From an uncultured Oscillospiraceae bacterium (GTDB taxonomy: Bacteria > Bacillota > Clostridia > Oscillospirales > Oscillospiraceae), in contig CANQRQ010000015.1 of NCBI GenBank assembly GCA_947626315.1, positions 1-61,130 of the forward strand: DNA of 61,130 nucleotides. The letters are read 5' to 3'. A model generated the notes under the pieces. It was not told where the DNA came from and ran no database searches. It worked only from the letters and a program-made list of their open reading frames with translations. Made by a program: the position numbers and the translations under genes. Shown here one piece after another: positions 52,692-61,050 of the stretch (its first letter is position 1; each line of letters begins with the position of its first letter).

Positions 52692-52889
52692 GTGGGTAAA
52701 AAAGAAAGATTTGAAGTTGTTTATACAGATGGTTCTCAGCTGAAAGATGCCGGAATTCGTCAAATATTGGTAGATACAGAAACAGGTGTGAATTATCTCA
52801 TCTGGAAATCAGGGTACGCAGGAGGTATTACACCTCTTTTGGATTCGCAAGGCAAAGTGGTCGTCACAAAGGCATCTTCCCTTCTATAA
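52692..52889 (+). CDS. DUF6440-like small protein
   Basis: A 65-residue protein starting with GTG (GGAG 7 bases upstream). ERFEVVYTDGS, ILVDTETGVNYLIWKSGYAG and TPLLDSQGKVVV form the compact pattern of the DUF6440 family, whose function is unknown. AT-richer than its surroundings, like the previous gene. Confidence 0.7.
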   Translation: MGKKERFEVVYTDGSQLKDAGIRQILVDTETGVNYLIWKSGYAGGITPLLDSQGKVVVTKASSLL

Positions 52890-52923
52890 AAGCGTTCTCA
52901 GTCTGAAACCCAGGGAGGCGGCT

Positions 52924-53421
52924 ATGAAATCACTTCGTCTGCTGCAGGGCATCTTCGCCGTTTTGACCGTCCTTTCGCTGCTTTTTCTGGCGGCGGCAGT
53001 CTTTGGCTGCATGGAAAAAACGGCGGTCGTCCTGGCCGCCGTCTATACAGGCTGCGGCCTGGCCGGAAGCGCGGTCTGCGCCGCCGTCCGGCCCTGGCTC
53101 CGGTATGAAAAAGTCTTCGTCTATACCGAGGAGCAGGAGCGGGCCATCGACCGGCGGCTGGGCTATACGCAGATAGAGTACGACAGGCTCAGCCCCATCA
53201 AGCAGTGGCATCTGAGCTTCAGCCCGGAGGCGGTCAGAGAGCACCGCCGCCGGGCCAAAAGGACCGTCTGCCCCGCCTGCGGCGGACCGCTGACCTGGGT
53301 CCGGGAATGTACCTACATCGGCCTCCGGCATCCTGTCGGGGCCACCGGCGGGAGCTATGAAAAGACCTACGAGATCGTGCGTAAAAGATACTGCCCCGCC
53401 TGTCAAAGAATTTTTGATTAG
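52924..53421 (+). CDS. Membrane protein with C-terminal zinc-ribbon-like Cys pairs
   Basis: A 165-residue protein: two helices (about 10-28 and 33-52), a charged cytoplasmic middle (YTEEQERAIDRRLGYTQIEY) and two Cys pairs near the end (CPACGGPL and CPACQRIFD) that could hold one zinc. No family recognised. GGGAGG precedes the ATG by about 6 bases. Confidence 0.6.
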   Translation: MKSLRLLQGIFAVLTVLSLLFLAAAVFGCMEKTAVVLAAVYTGCGLAGSAVCAAVRPWLRYEKVFVYTEEQERAIDRRLGYTQIEYDRLSPIKQWHLSFSPEAVREHRRRAKRTVCPACGGPLTWVRECTYIGLRHPVGATGGSYEKTYEIVRKRYCPACQRIFD

Positions 53422-53440
53422 TCATAAGGGAGGCATACAT

Positions 53441-53539
53441 ATGGAACTGGTTCTCTCCATCGGCTTTGGCTTGTGGATCGTTTTCACGGCCTTTGTGTAC
53501 CGGGCCTTCTGCTCCGGCGGAAAGGGTGGAAAGAAATGA
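53441..53539 (+). CDS. 32-residue membrane microprotein overlapping a symporter gene
   Basis: A 32-residue ORF: MELVLSIGFGLWIVFTAFVY then RAFCSGGKGGKK, one helix with a Gly/Lys tail. GGGAGG lies 7 bases upstream, a better site than many genes here have. Its stop overlaps the start of the symporter by 4 bases (ATGA). Short single-helix accessory proteins encoded directly before sodium:solute symporters are known in other bacteria; this is probably one. Confidence 0.7.
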   Translation: MELVLSIGFGLWIVFTAFVYRAFCSGGKGGKK

Positions 53540-55137
53540 ACGTGTATCTGACCGGCATTCTCTTCTCCCTGGCCGTTTTCTTCATCATCGGCTTTTTCGC
53601 GGGCCGGAAGGTCAAGGACACGGACGATTACTACGTGGCCGGTCGCAACGCGCCGACCATCCTGGTGGTGGGCTCGCTGATCGCCTCCTTTCTGTCCACC
53701 GGCGCCTTTCTGGGGGACACCGGCGAGGTCTACTCCGGCTTTTTCATGGGCATCGTCATCGTGGGCGTTCTGCAGGCCAGCGGCTATATCTACGGCGCCG
53801 GGCTCTTCGGCCGCTACATCCGCCGCAGCGAGGCCTCCACCCTGCCGGAGTATTTCGGCGTCCGCTTCCAATCCGCCGGTCTGCGGCGGACGGCGTCCCT
53901 GATCCTGATCGTCTCCGTCAGCGCCTACCTGCTCTCAGCCATTCAGGGGGTCTCCACCCTGATCAGCAGCGTCACCGGCCTGGACTACTCCCTCTGCACG
54001 GTGATCGTCTGGCTGGCCTTCACCGCCTTCACCATCTATTCCGGCTCCCCCGGCGTCCTGCTGACGGACACCGTCATGTTCCTCATCTTCCTCATCGGCT
54101 CCCTGATTGCCATCCCCTTCATCGTCAGCGCCGCCGGCGGCTGGTTTTCCGGCATCGAGGCGCTGGCTGTGCAGCAGGAGCTGCCGGGCATGATCTCCTG
54201 GGCCGGCTGGTCTGGCTATCTCTATCCGGACGGGCTGAGCAATCTCTTCTGGGCCATCACCTACGGCCTGGTCTGGGCCCTGGTGGTCTCCGTCAGCCCC
54301 TGGCAGACCAGCCGCTACCTGATGGCCCGGGACGAGCATGTGGTGCTCCGCTCCTCCATCTGGTCCTCTATGGGGGTCATGGGGGTCACCATCTCTCTGT
54401 ACTTCATGGCGGCCTTCATCCGCCTGCTCAACGCCGGGCTGGAGGGCAGCCAGGCCGTGATCTGGGCGGCCACCCACATGCTGCCCACCCTGGTGGGGAT
54501 CGTCATGCTCTCGGGCATCGCCGCGGCGGGGATCTCCTCCGCCTCCACCTTCCTGTCCCTCATCGGCTTTTCCGCGGTGAACGACTTCTTCCCCGCCGCC
54601 GGCCAGGACGACCGGAAAAAGCTCCGTATCTCCCGTCTGGCCATGTTCCTGGCCGGGCTGGTGATCCTGGTGCTGGCCTATCTGAACCCGCCGCAGATCT
54701 TTGTCATCATGTATTTCGGCGGCACCGTCATCGCCAGCTCCTGGAGCGTGGCGGCCTTCGGCAGCATCTGGAGCAGGCGGCTCAGCCGAACGGGGGCGCT
54801 GCTCAGCATGGCACTGGGCTTCATCGGCTGCGCCGGGTCGAAGATCTTCTACTCGGTCCGGGGCATCACGCCCCCTGTGTATCTGGACTCCTTCTTTATC
54901 GGCATCATTCTGAGCCTGGCCGGAGCCGTTCTGGGCTCCGCGCTGCGCCCGCCCACCGGGGAGGAGCGGCGGCAGCGGGAGGCGCTGTTCAAGGCCCCCG
55001 CCTCCGCGCTGGACCCGGCGGAATGCCGGAAGGACCGGCGGATGTGGCTGGTGTATCTGGGCTTCGGCGTCGCGGTGGGGCTGTTCTTCGTGCTGCTCTA
55101 TGCCCTGCCCTATCTGCGGGCCGTGGGCGGGCTGTAA
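53536..55137 (+). CDS. Sodium:solute symporter (SSS family)
   Basis: A 533-residue transporter with about 13 helices. The start MNVYLTGILFSLAVFFIIGF, DDYYVAGRNAPTILVVGSLI, the sodium-site region STGAFLGDTGEVYSGF, SLCTVIVWLAFTAFTIYSGS and the helix-8 sodium-binding AAAGISSASTFLSLIGF fit the family. Substrate unknown; pantothenate, proline and organic-acid carriers belong here. ATG 53536 is taken because of the 4-base overlap with the microprotein. The next gene starts 10 bases after its stop. Confidence 0.88.
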   Translation: MNVYLTGILFSLAVFFIIGFFAGRKVKDTDDYYVAGRNAPTILVVGSLIASFLSTGAFLGDTGEVYSGFFMGIVIVGVLQASGYIYGAGLFGRYIRRSEASTLPEYFGVRFQSAGLRRTASLILIVSVSAYLLSAIQGVSTLISSVTGLDYSLCTVIVWLAFTAFTIYSGSPGVLLTDTVMFLIFLIGSLIAIPFIVSAAGGWFSGIEALAVQQELPGMISWAGWSGYLYPDGLSNLFWAITYGLVWALVVSVSPWQTSRYLMARDEHVVLRSSIWSSMGVMGVTISLYFMAAFIRLLNAGLEGSQAVIWAATHMLPTLVGIVMLSGIAAAGISSASTFLSLIGFSAVNDFFPAAGQDDRKKLRISRLAMFLAGLVILVLAYLNPPQIFVIMYFGGTVIASSWSVAAFGSIWSRRLSRTGALLSMALGFIGCAGSKIFYSVRGITPPVYLDSFFIGIILSLAGAVLGSALRPPTGEERRQREALFKAPASALDPAECRKDRRMWLVYLGFGVAVGLFFVLLYALPYLRAVGGL

Positions 55138-55147
55138 GGAGGCGCTT

Positions 55148-55984
55148 ATGGATCGCGCGGTTCCCTTTTATTACGCCAGGATCAACAACATGGGCGACCT
55201 GCTCAACCCCCTGATCGTGCGGCGCTGCTTCGGCCTGGAGACCCAGCGGCAGTCCTTCCTCACCGGCCAGCTCTGCGGCATCGGCAGCTGCCTGGTCCAA
55301 TACTGCTACCACGGCAATGCCGCCATGCGCCTGCAGCAGTTTATTAACGGCTTTCTCCGCCCCCAGGTCTATATCTGGGGCACGGGCTTCATCAACTATG
55401 ACGACTGCCAGGGCCGCTTTTTCAAGCGCCGGATGCGCTTTTGCGCCCTGCGGGGAGAGCTGACCCGCCAGCGGGTGGAGCGCATGACCGGCCGCAGCCT
55501 GGATATCCCCACCGGGGACGCGGGCATCCTGGCCTCCGCCCTTTTGGACGAGCTGCCAGAAAAGGCTTACGACGTGGGCATCATCCCCCACCTGTGCGAT
55601 CTGTCGGACCCGGCGGTCCAGGCCCTGGCGGAGAAGTACGGCAGCGCCCTGCTGATCGACGTGCGGGACGAACCCCTCGCCGTCCTGCGGCAGATCGCCC
55701 AGTGCCGGGCGGTCCTGTCCAGCAGCCTCCACGGCCTCATCGCGGCGGACAGCTTTGGCGTGCCCAACCTGCACGTGGTGTTCGGGGACCGGCTGCTGGG
55801 AGACGGGTATAAATTTGACGACTACTATTCCGCCTACGGCCTGCCCCATGTCTGCCGAGACCTGCGGCAGTCTCCCGCCCCGTCCCTGGAGGAGATCGCC
55901 TCCCAATACCCCATCACCCGGGAAATGGCAGAGGAAAAGAAACAATTGATGCTTGACAGCTTCCCGAAAGCGTGCTTACAATGA
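55148..55984 (+). CDS. Polysaccharide pyruvyl transferase-like protein
   Basis: A 278-residue protein. The opening YYARINNMGDLLNPLIVRR (the N-x-GD-x-L element), GIGSCLVQY, IWGTGFINYDD, ALRGELTRQRVE, GDAGILASAL and SSSLHGLIAADSFGVPN appear in the order of the polysaccharide pyruvyl transferase family, which adds pyruvyl ketals to exopolysaccharides and wall polymers using PEP. AAGGAGG lies 6 bases before ATG 55148; the frame is open upstream inside the symporter gene. Confidence 0.85.
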   Translation: MDRAVPFYYARINNMGDLLNPLIVRRCFGLETQRQSFLTGQLCGIGSCLVQYCYHGNAAMRLQQFINGFLRPQVYIWGTGFINYDDCQGRFFKRRMRFCALRGELTRQRVERMTGRSLDIPTGDAGILASALLDELPEKAYDVGIIPHLCDLSDPAVQALAEKYGSALLIDVRDEPLAVLRQIAQCRAVLSSSLHGLIAADSFGVPNLHVVFGDRLLGDGYKFDDYYSAYGLPHVCRDLRQSPAPSLEEIASQYPITREMAEEKKQLMLDSFPKACLQ

Positions 55985-56006
55985 GAATAAGGACCGGTCA
56001 TTTGTG

Positions 56007-56864
56007 ATGGAACAGCAAGAACTCATATCCGTTGTGATCCCCAGCTACAACCGAAGGGACAGCCTGCCGGCCTGCCTGGAGAGCGTGCTGGGGCAGCGTT
56101 ATGCCAATATAGAGGTCCTGGTGGTGGACGACGCCTCCACGGACGGCACCATGGACTATCTGCAAACCGTCCGGGACCCCCGGCTCCGCGCCCTGGGTTA
56201 CGGGGAAAACCGGGGGGCCTGCTATGCCCGGAATTACGGGGCGGCGCGGGCCCGGGGGACCTACCTGGCCTTTCAGGACAGCGACGACACCTGGGCCCCG
56301 GACAAGCTGGAAAAGCAGCTGGCCTGCCTGAGGGCCTCCGGCGCGGACCTTTGCTTTTGCGGGATGAACCGCATCCCTGTGGAGGGGAAGCCCTTCTACT
56401 ATCCGGTGCACGGTTTTCACCCGGAGCGGGCCCTGGAGGACTTTTTGGCGGAGAACCGGGCCGGGACGCAGACCATGCTGATGCGCCGGCAGGTCTGGGA
56501 GGAGCTCCGCTTTGACGAGAGCTTCCGCCGCTATCAGGACTGGGATTTTGCCATCCGGGCCGCGGCGCGCTTTTCCCTGGTCTATCTGCCCGAGGCCCTG
56601 GCGGACTCCGCCGTGGGCGAGGACAGCATTTCCGCCGCCGTCAAGTCCTATCCGGCGCTGGTCAAGCTCTACGCCAAGCACGCGGCCCTCTACGCGGCCC
56701 ACCCGGCCGCCGACGCGGTGATGAACCGGCGGATGGGGCTGCGGCTGCTGGCCTCTCAGCCCGCCGAAGCCGCGGAGCACTTCCGCAAAAGCCTCCGGCT
56801 GAGCCATAAATGGTACGATCTGGCCTATCTTATCCGGGCCAGGGTCCGTTCTCTGAGCAAATAA
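56007..56864 (+). CDS. Glycosyltransferase family 2 (first)
   Basis: A 285-residue GT-A fold enzyme: ISVVIPSYNRRDSLPACLES, VLVVDDASTDGTMDYL, ARNYGAARARGTYLAFQDSD with the DxD metal motif (DSDD), and the acceptor-side RYQDWDFAIRAAA. It transfers a sugar from a nucleotide donor to a growing glycan on the inner face of the membrane. ATG 56007 keeps AAGGA about 12 bases upstream; an earlier start would overlap the previous gene. Typical of capsule and wall-polysaccharide loci. Confidence 0.87.
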   Translation: MEQQELISVVIPSYNRRDSLPACLESVLGQRYANIEVLVVDDASTDGTMDYLQTVRDPRLRALGYGENRGACYARNYGAARARGTYLAFQDSDDTWAPDKLEKQLACLRASGADLCFCGMNRIPVEGKPFYYPVHGFHPERALEDFLAENRAGTQTMLMRRQVWEELRFDESFRRYQDWDFAIRAAARFSLVYLPEALADSAVGEDSISAAVKSYPALVKLYAKHAALYAAHPAADAVMNRRMGLRLLASQPAEAAEHFRKSLRLSHKWYDLAYLIRARVRSLSK

Positions 56865-56883
56865 ATAACGGAGAAGCAGTAAG

Positions 56884-57798
56884 ATGACAGCCTTTGTGAT
56901 CCTTCACTACCGCGCCATTGAGAGCACGGTCAAATGCGTCGAGAGCCTCCAGGCCCTGGCGGGCGACAACCGGATTTTGGTGGTGGATTCCGCCTCCCCT
57001 GACGGCAGCGGCGCCGTCCTGGCGGAGAAATACGCCGGGGACGAATCGGTGCAGGTCCTGCTCAGTCCGGAAAATCTGGGCTTTGCCCGGGGCAACAACC
57101 TGGGCATCCGCCGCGCCCTGGAGCTGTTTGACCCGGACTTTGTGGTGGCTCTGAACAACGACGTGGAGATCTTTCAGGAGGATTTCTCCCAGAGGATCTC
57201 CGCGCTCTACGAGGCCCGGCCCTTTGACCTGATGGGCCCGGACATTCTCTCCGTCTTCTCCGGGATCCACCAGAACCCGAAAAGCCTGGAGCCCTGCACC
57301 CTGGAGGCTGTCCGCAGAAAGATCGCCTATGTGCAGCGGAGCCAGAAGCCTGTGTGGATGCTCCTCAGCAGCGGCCAGAAGCACAGCCCCGCCATCTGGC
57401 GCCAGGTGCAGCGCAAGCGGCGGGCCAAGCAGCACATCGATTCCTCCGTTCCCATGGAGGACGTGGTCCTGCAGGGGGCCTGCGTGATTTTCTCCCGCCG
57501 GTATCTGGAGCGCCACCCGGAGCCCTTCTACCCCAAGACCTTCATGTATTACGAGATGGAGATCCTGAACTGGCTCTGCCGCCGGGAGGGCAGCGTGGTC
57601 CTCTATGAGCCCTCCCTCCAGATCGTACACTATCAGTATATGGCCACCAAGACTGAGTACCGCTCCATTCTGCGCCGTTCTCAGTTTGTCTGCGCCTGCT
57701 TGCTGGACTCTCTCCGGGCCGCGGAGGAGCTGATAGTCTCCGCCGGGGAAGAGGCGGCGCCTCTGCCGGAGCAGTCTCCTGTCCCGGCGAAACTGTAG
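56884..57798 (+). CDS. Glycosyltransferase family 2 (second, rhamnosyltransferase-like)
   Basis: A 304-residue GT2 enzyme: FVILHYRAIESTVKCVESLQ, ILVVDSASPDGSG, NLGFARGNNLGIRRALE and the metal site VVALNNDVEIF. The N-x-G-F-A-x-G-x-N segment is typical of the rhamnosyl/galactofuranosyl branch, which would agree with rfbCD and glf in this window. The C-terminal region FMYYEMEILNWLCRREGSVV is a membrane-associated acceptor side. GGAG lies 6 bases before the ATG. Confidence 0.86.
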   Translation: MTAFVILHYRAIESTVKCVESLQALAGDNRILVVDSASPDGSGAVLAEKYAGDESVQVLLSPENLGFARGNNLGIRRALELFDPDFVVALNNDVEIFQEDFSQRISALYEARPFDLMGPDILSVFSGIHQNPKSLEPCTLEAVRRKIAYVQRSQKPVWMLLSSGQKHSPAIWRQVQRKRRAKQHIDSSVPMEDVVLQGACVIFSRRYLERHPEPFYPKTFMYYEMEILNWLCRREGSVVLYEPSLQIVHYQYMATKTEYRSILRRSQFVCACLLDSLRAAEELIVSAGEEAAPLPEQSPVPAKL

Positions 57799-57807
57799 GG
57801 CGCGGCC

Positions 57808-58689
57808 ATGAAAAAGAAAAAGATTCGCCGGAGCACCCGGAACTTTTATGCCGCTCTGTCCTACCTGTCCCCCCGGCTGAATACCCGGCTGCTGTTTTAC
57901 CGGAAGTTCGGCCGCTTTCCGGACCTGGACCATCCCGCCACCCTCAACGAGAAGCTGCTGAAGCTGAAGCTGGAGCGCTACGGGACGGACCCGCTGGTGC
58001 GCCAGTGCGCGGACAAGCTTCTGGTGCGGGATTTTGTGGAGAGCCGGGGCTACGGGGCGCTGCTCAACCGGCTGCTGGCCGTCTATGACCGGCCGGCGGA
58101 CATCGACTGGGACGCGCTGCCGGAGCGCTTCGCCCTGAAGTGGAATTTCGGCTGCGGCTACAATCTGATCTGTCCGGACAAGGCCGCTCTGGACAGGGCC
58201 CAGGCCCTCCGGCAGCTGAAGGCCTGGGGGCGGGAGCCCTTCTGGGCCTACTATTCCGAGCTGCAATACCAGCATATGGAGAAGAAGCTGCTGGCCGAGG
58301 AATTTATCGGCGGAGCGGACGGCTCTCTGCCGGAGGATTATAAATTCTACTGCTTTGACGGTCACGCCCACTGCGTCCTGCTCTGCCAGGGCCGGGAGGA
58401 GGGCTGGCCTCGCTTCTATTTCTTTGACCGGAGCTTTACCCTGCTGCGCATCAACCCGGATTCTCAGGCCGCCCCGGCAGACTTCGCTCCGGAGAAGCCG
58501 GCGGGCCTGGACGAGGCCTTCCGGGTCGCGGACCGGCTCAGCGCCGGCTTTCCCTTCGTGCGGGTGGATCTGTATCTCACCCCCCAGGGCGTCCGCTTCG
58601 GGGAGATGACCTTTACCCCCAGCGCCGCCATGGACAACCGCCGCCTGCCGGAGACGGACCGGATGTTCGGCCAAATGCTTTCCTTATAG
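57808..58689 (+). CDS. TupA-like ATP-grasp protein
   Basis: A 293-residue protein. YRKFGRFPDLDHPATLNEKL, DKLLVRDFVESRGYG, PERFALKWNFGCGYNLIC, EEFIGGADGSLPEDYKFYCF and the terminal VRVDLYLTPQGVRFGEMTFT are the motifs of the TupA-like ATP-grasp family, named after a gene of teichuronopeptide synthesis in Bacillus. Probably ligates an amino acid or similar group to a surface polymer (inference). It starts 9 bases after the second GT2 gene; co-transcribed. Confidence 0.84.
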   Translation: MKKKKIRRSTRNFYAALSYLSPRLNTRLLFYRKFGRFPDLDHPATLNEKLLKLKLERYGTDPLVRQCADKLLVRDFVESRGYGALLNRLLAVYDRPADIDWDALPERFALKWNFGCGYNLICPDKAALDRAQALRQLKAWGREPFWAYYSELQYQHMEKKLLAEEFIGGADGSLPEDYKFYCFDGHAHCVLLCQGREEGWPRFYFFDRSFTLLRINPDSQAAPADFAPEKPAGLDEAFRVADRLSAGFPFVRVDLYLTPQGVRFGEMTFTPSAAMDNRRLPETDRMFGQMLSL

Positions 58690-58700
58690 GGAGGAGCCCC

Positions 58701-59687
58701 ATGTCACAGTGGACCGCGATACAAAAGACCTGGGCCATGTGCCGGCGCCTGGCGGACTGCCGGGGCGGCTCTCCCCTGCCCCTGTTTCCGGACGCGCTCT
58801 TCTGCCTCTTCCGGCACGGGGCCTCGCCGGAGAACTATTTCGTGCTCCGCTTTTTCCGGCTGCCGGAGCGGGAGCGGGCCCGCTATCTCACCTCCGGCCG
58901 CTCCAAAGCGGCGGACCGGGCCCTGAACCGGCAGGCCACGGCGGAGGACCGGCGGATCCTGGGGGACAAAGCCCTGTTTAACCGCCATTTCGCCGGCCTG
59001 GTCAAGCGGGAGAGCCTGTACGCTCCCGACGCCTCCTTCGCGGACTTCTCCGCCTTTCTGGACCGGCAGGAGGACCTGATCCTAAAGCCGGTCCGGGGGC
59101 TCCAGGGCCGGGGCATCGAGAAGCTCCGGGCCGGGGCCGTCCCGGACCGGGCGGCGCTGTACCGGCGCTGCCGGGAGGATAAGCTCCTGCTGGAATCCTG
59201 CATCCGGCAGCACCCGGCGCTGGACCGAATCAACGCCTCCAGCCTGAACTCCGTGCGCGTCAACGCCGCCCGGGACCGGGCCGGCCGCGTCCGGCTGATC
59301 GGCGCCTGCCTCAAGTGCGGCGCGCCGGGGGCAGTGACCGATAATTTTCACACCGGCGGCGTGGCCTACCCCCTGGAGCTGGCCACCGGCCGGGTCTCCG
59401 GCCCCGGCCGGAACAACCGGGACCTGAACGAGTATATCCACCACCCCGGCTCCCTCTGCTTCATGCCCGGCTTTCAGGTCCCCTTCTGGGACCGGGTGCT
59501 GGTCTGCGTCCGCCGGGGGATGGACGCCGTCCCCAGCGTGGGCTATGTGGGCTGGGACGTGGCGCTCACGCCGGAGGGGCCGGAGCTGATCGAGGGCAAC
59601 TTTAACTGGCCCGGCGGCAACATCATCCAGTTTGACAACCGGGGCAAATACCCTGAGCTTTTGGATTGTATAGGGAAGAGAAAATGA
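58701..59687 (+). CDS. Sugar-transfer-associated ATP-grasp protein (glycan locus, 3)
   Basis: A 328-residue member of the ATP-grasp family seen at 48.9 and 50.0 kb: LGDKALFNRHFAGLVKRESL, DLILKPVRGLQGRGIEKLRA, CIRQHPALDRINASSLNSVR, TDNFHTGGVAYPLEL and GWDVALTPEGPELIEGN. GGGAGGAG lies 6 bases before the ATG. Its stop overlaps the start of the next paralogue by 4 bases. Very high GC even for this genome. Confidence 0.8.
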   Translation: MSQWTAIQKTWAMCRRLADCRGGSPLPLFPDALFCLFRHGASPENYFVLRFFRLPERERARYLTSGRSKAADRALNRQATAEDRRILGDKALFNRHFAGLVKRESLYAPDASFADFSAFLDRQEDLILKPVRGLQGRGIEKLRAGAVPDRAALYRRCREDKLLLESCIRQHPALDRINASSLNSVRVNAARDRAGRVRLIGACLKCGAPGAVTDNFHTGGVAYPLELATGRVSGPGRNNRDLNEYIHHPGSLCFMPGFQVPFWDRVLVCVRRGMDAVPSVGYVGWDVALTPEGPELIEGNFNWPGGNIIQFDNRGKYPELLDCIGKRK

Positions 59688-60760
59688 GCAACATTTTGTG
59701 GGACAATATGCTGGTAAAGAGCATCCGGGTCTATCCCCGTCTGCGAAAGCGCTTCAAGACCTATATCGCCGGCGTGGAGCAGATGCCGGAGGGCTTCACG
59801 CCTGACAAGCTCTTTTTTGATTATCTGAAGGTCCGGCGGCAGCTGCCGGAAAAGCGGGTGTCCATATCCGAATACATGATTTTCGCCTTTTACCGGCTCA
59901 GCCTGGAGGAAAAGCGGGCCTATCTGACGGACACGGAGGCCACGCTGCTCATGCGCCCCTATAACGCCGCCTCCGAGCCCTATTTAAAGGACAAGGTCTG
60001 TTTTTTAAAGACCTTCTCGGACTTTGTCCGGCGGGACTGGCTGTATCTGCCGGAGGCCACGGCCGGGGAATTCGCCGGCTTTGTGCACCGGCACGGCTCC
60101 GTGGCCCTGAAGCCCCCTCTCTCCAGCTGGGGCATCGGCTTTCGCAAGCTGACGGCGGAGGAGCTGGCCGGGCAGGAGGAGCGCGTGTTTCAGGAGCTGG
60201 CCGAAGAGGGCTATCTGGCGGAGGAGTTTCTGCAGTCCGATCCGGCCCTGGCCAAGTACCACCCGGACTCTCTCAACACCCTGCGGGTCATCACCTTCCG
60301 CAACGGGGAGCGCTTCACCGTCTTCGGCGCGGGGCTCCGGGTGGGCAACAAGGGCCTGCATGTGGACAACGCCCACGGCGGCGGGATCTTCTGCGAGATC
60401 GACCCGGACACGGGCCTGATCATCACCGACGGCCTGGACGAGCACGGCAACGCCTATCTAAGCCACCCCATGACCGGCGTCCCCTTCCGGGGGCAGCAGA
60501 TCCCCTATTGGCCGGAGATCATTGATCTCTGCCGCCGGGCCTCCCTGACGCTCCCCTGCCTGCATGTGGTAGGCTGGGATGTGGCCATCCTCCCCGGCGG
60601 CCAGCTGGAGCTGATCGAGGGGAACCACAATCCGGGCATGAACATCATCCAGGCCGCCTACAAGCACGGCGTCTACCAAAAGTTTGCCGACCTGTTGCTG
60701 GACTTTTACGGTCCCCCGGAGCTCTGGGCCCAGCCCGAGGAGCCCGTTCCCGCGGTGTAA
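59684..60760 (+). CDS. Sugar-transfer-associated ATP-grasp protein (glycan locus, 4)
   Basis: A 358-residue paralogue: LKDKVCFLKTFSDFVRRDWL, SVALKPPLSSWGIGFRKLTA, LAEEFLQSDPALAKYHPDSL, VDNAHGGGIFCEIDPDTGLI and VGWDVAILPGGQLELIEGNH. ATG 59684 is favoured by the ATGA overlap with the previous stop and GGGAAGAG upstream. Last rightward gene of the locus; a long-hairpin terminator follows at 60820. Confidence 0.8.
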   Translation: MSNILWDNMLVKSIRVYPRLRKRFKTYIAGVEQMPEGFTPDKLFFDYLKVRRQLPEKRVSISEYMIFAFYRLSLEEKRAYLTDTEATLLMRPYNAASEPYLKDKVCFLKTFSDFVRRDWLYLPEATAGEFAGFVHRHGSVALKPPLSSWGIGFRKLTAEELAGQEERVFQELAEEGYLAEEFLQSDPALAKYHPDSLNTLRVITFRNGERFTVFGAGLRVGNKGLHVDNAHGGGIFCEIDPDTGLIITDGLDEHGNAYLSHPMTGVPFRGQQIPYWPEIIDLCRRASLTLPCLHVVGWDVAILPGGQLELIEGNHNPGMNIIQAAYKHGVYQKFADLLLDFYGPPELWAQPEEPVPAV

Positions 60761-60819
60761 CCGCCGCTCGTTTCGGATTCTGATTGATCATTTATATCCG
60801 GGCGGGCCGGGTCAGCGTC

Positions 60820-60884
60820 AAAAGACCTCTGAAGACGATATGACCGCATAAATGCGGCCATAAACGTCGGTCAGAGGTCTTTTT
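60820..60884 (+). terminator. Long-hairpin terminator of the glycan locus
   Basis: AAAAGACCTCTGA (60820-60832) pairs with TCAGAGGTCTTTT (60871-60883). An unpaired A faces GG, then GACG/CGTC and CCGCAT/ATGCGG stems. The design and flanks (GTCAAAAG before, CTTTTTCCTTT after) equal those of the rnpB terminator. Confidence 0.75.
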
Positions 60885-60965
60885 CCTTTCTCCATGAAGC
60901 CCGCTGCGCCGGGCTTTCATGGGACCCCCTACACCGCTCTCTTCGAGTCCCGTTCGATTGATATG

Positions 60966-61011
60966 AAAAAAGGGGTCGTAGCAAAACGTATGTTGCGCTA
61001 CAACTCCTTTT
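60966..61011 (-). terminator. Terminator of the glf gene
   Basis: On the minus strand AAAAGGAGTTGTAGC pairs (two imperfect positions) with GCTACGACCCCTTTT and is followed by T residues, about 40 bases after the stop of the leftward gene. Confidence 0.6.
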
Positions 61012-61050
61012 CGATTGCTCTATAAATTTCTTGTTTATCGAAGAATAGTA

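Noticed and set aside
53466-55214. A second plus-strand frame of 582 codons overlapping the symporter
   Set aside because: Arg/Pro/Gly/His-rich, no hydrophobic pattern or motif; the other frame encodes a clear sodium symporter.
60900-60975. tRNA-like stretch with CTTCGAGTCCCGTTCGATT
   Set aside because: It contains a T-loop-like string but no acceptor stem or anticodon arm can be formed.
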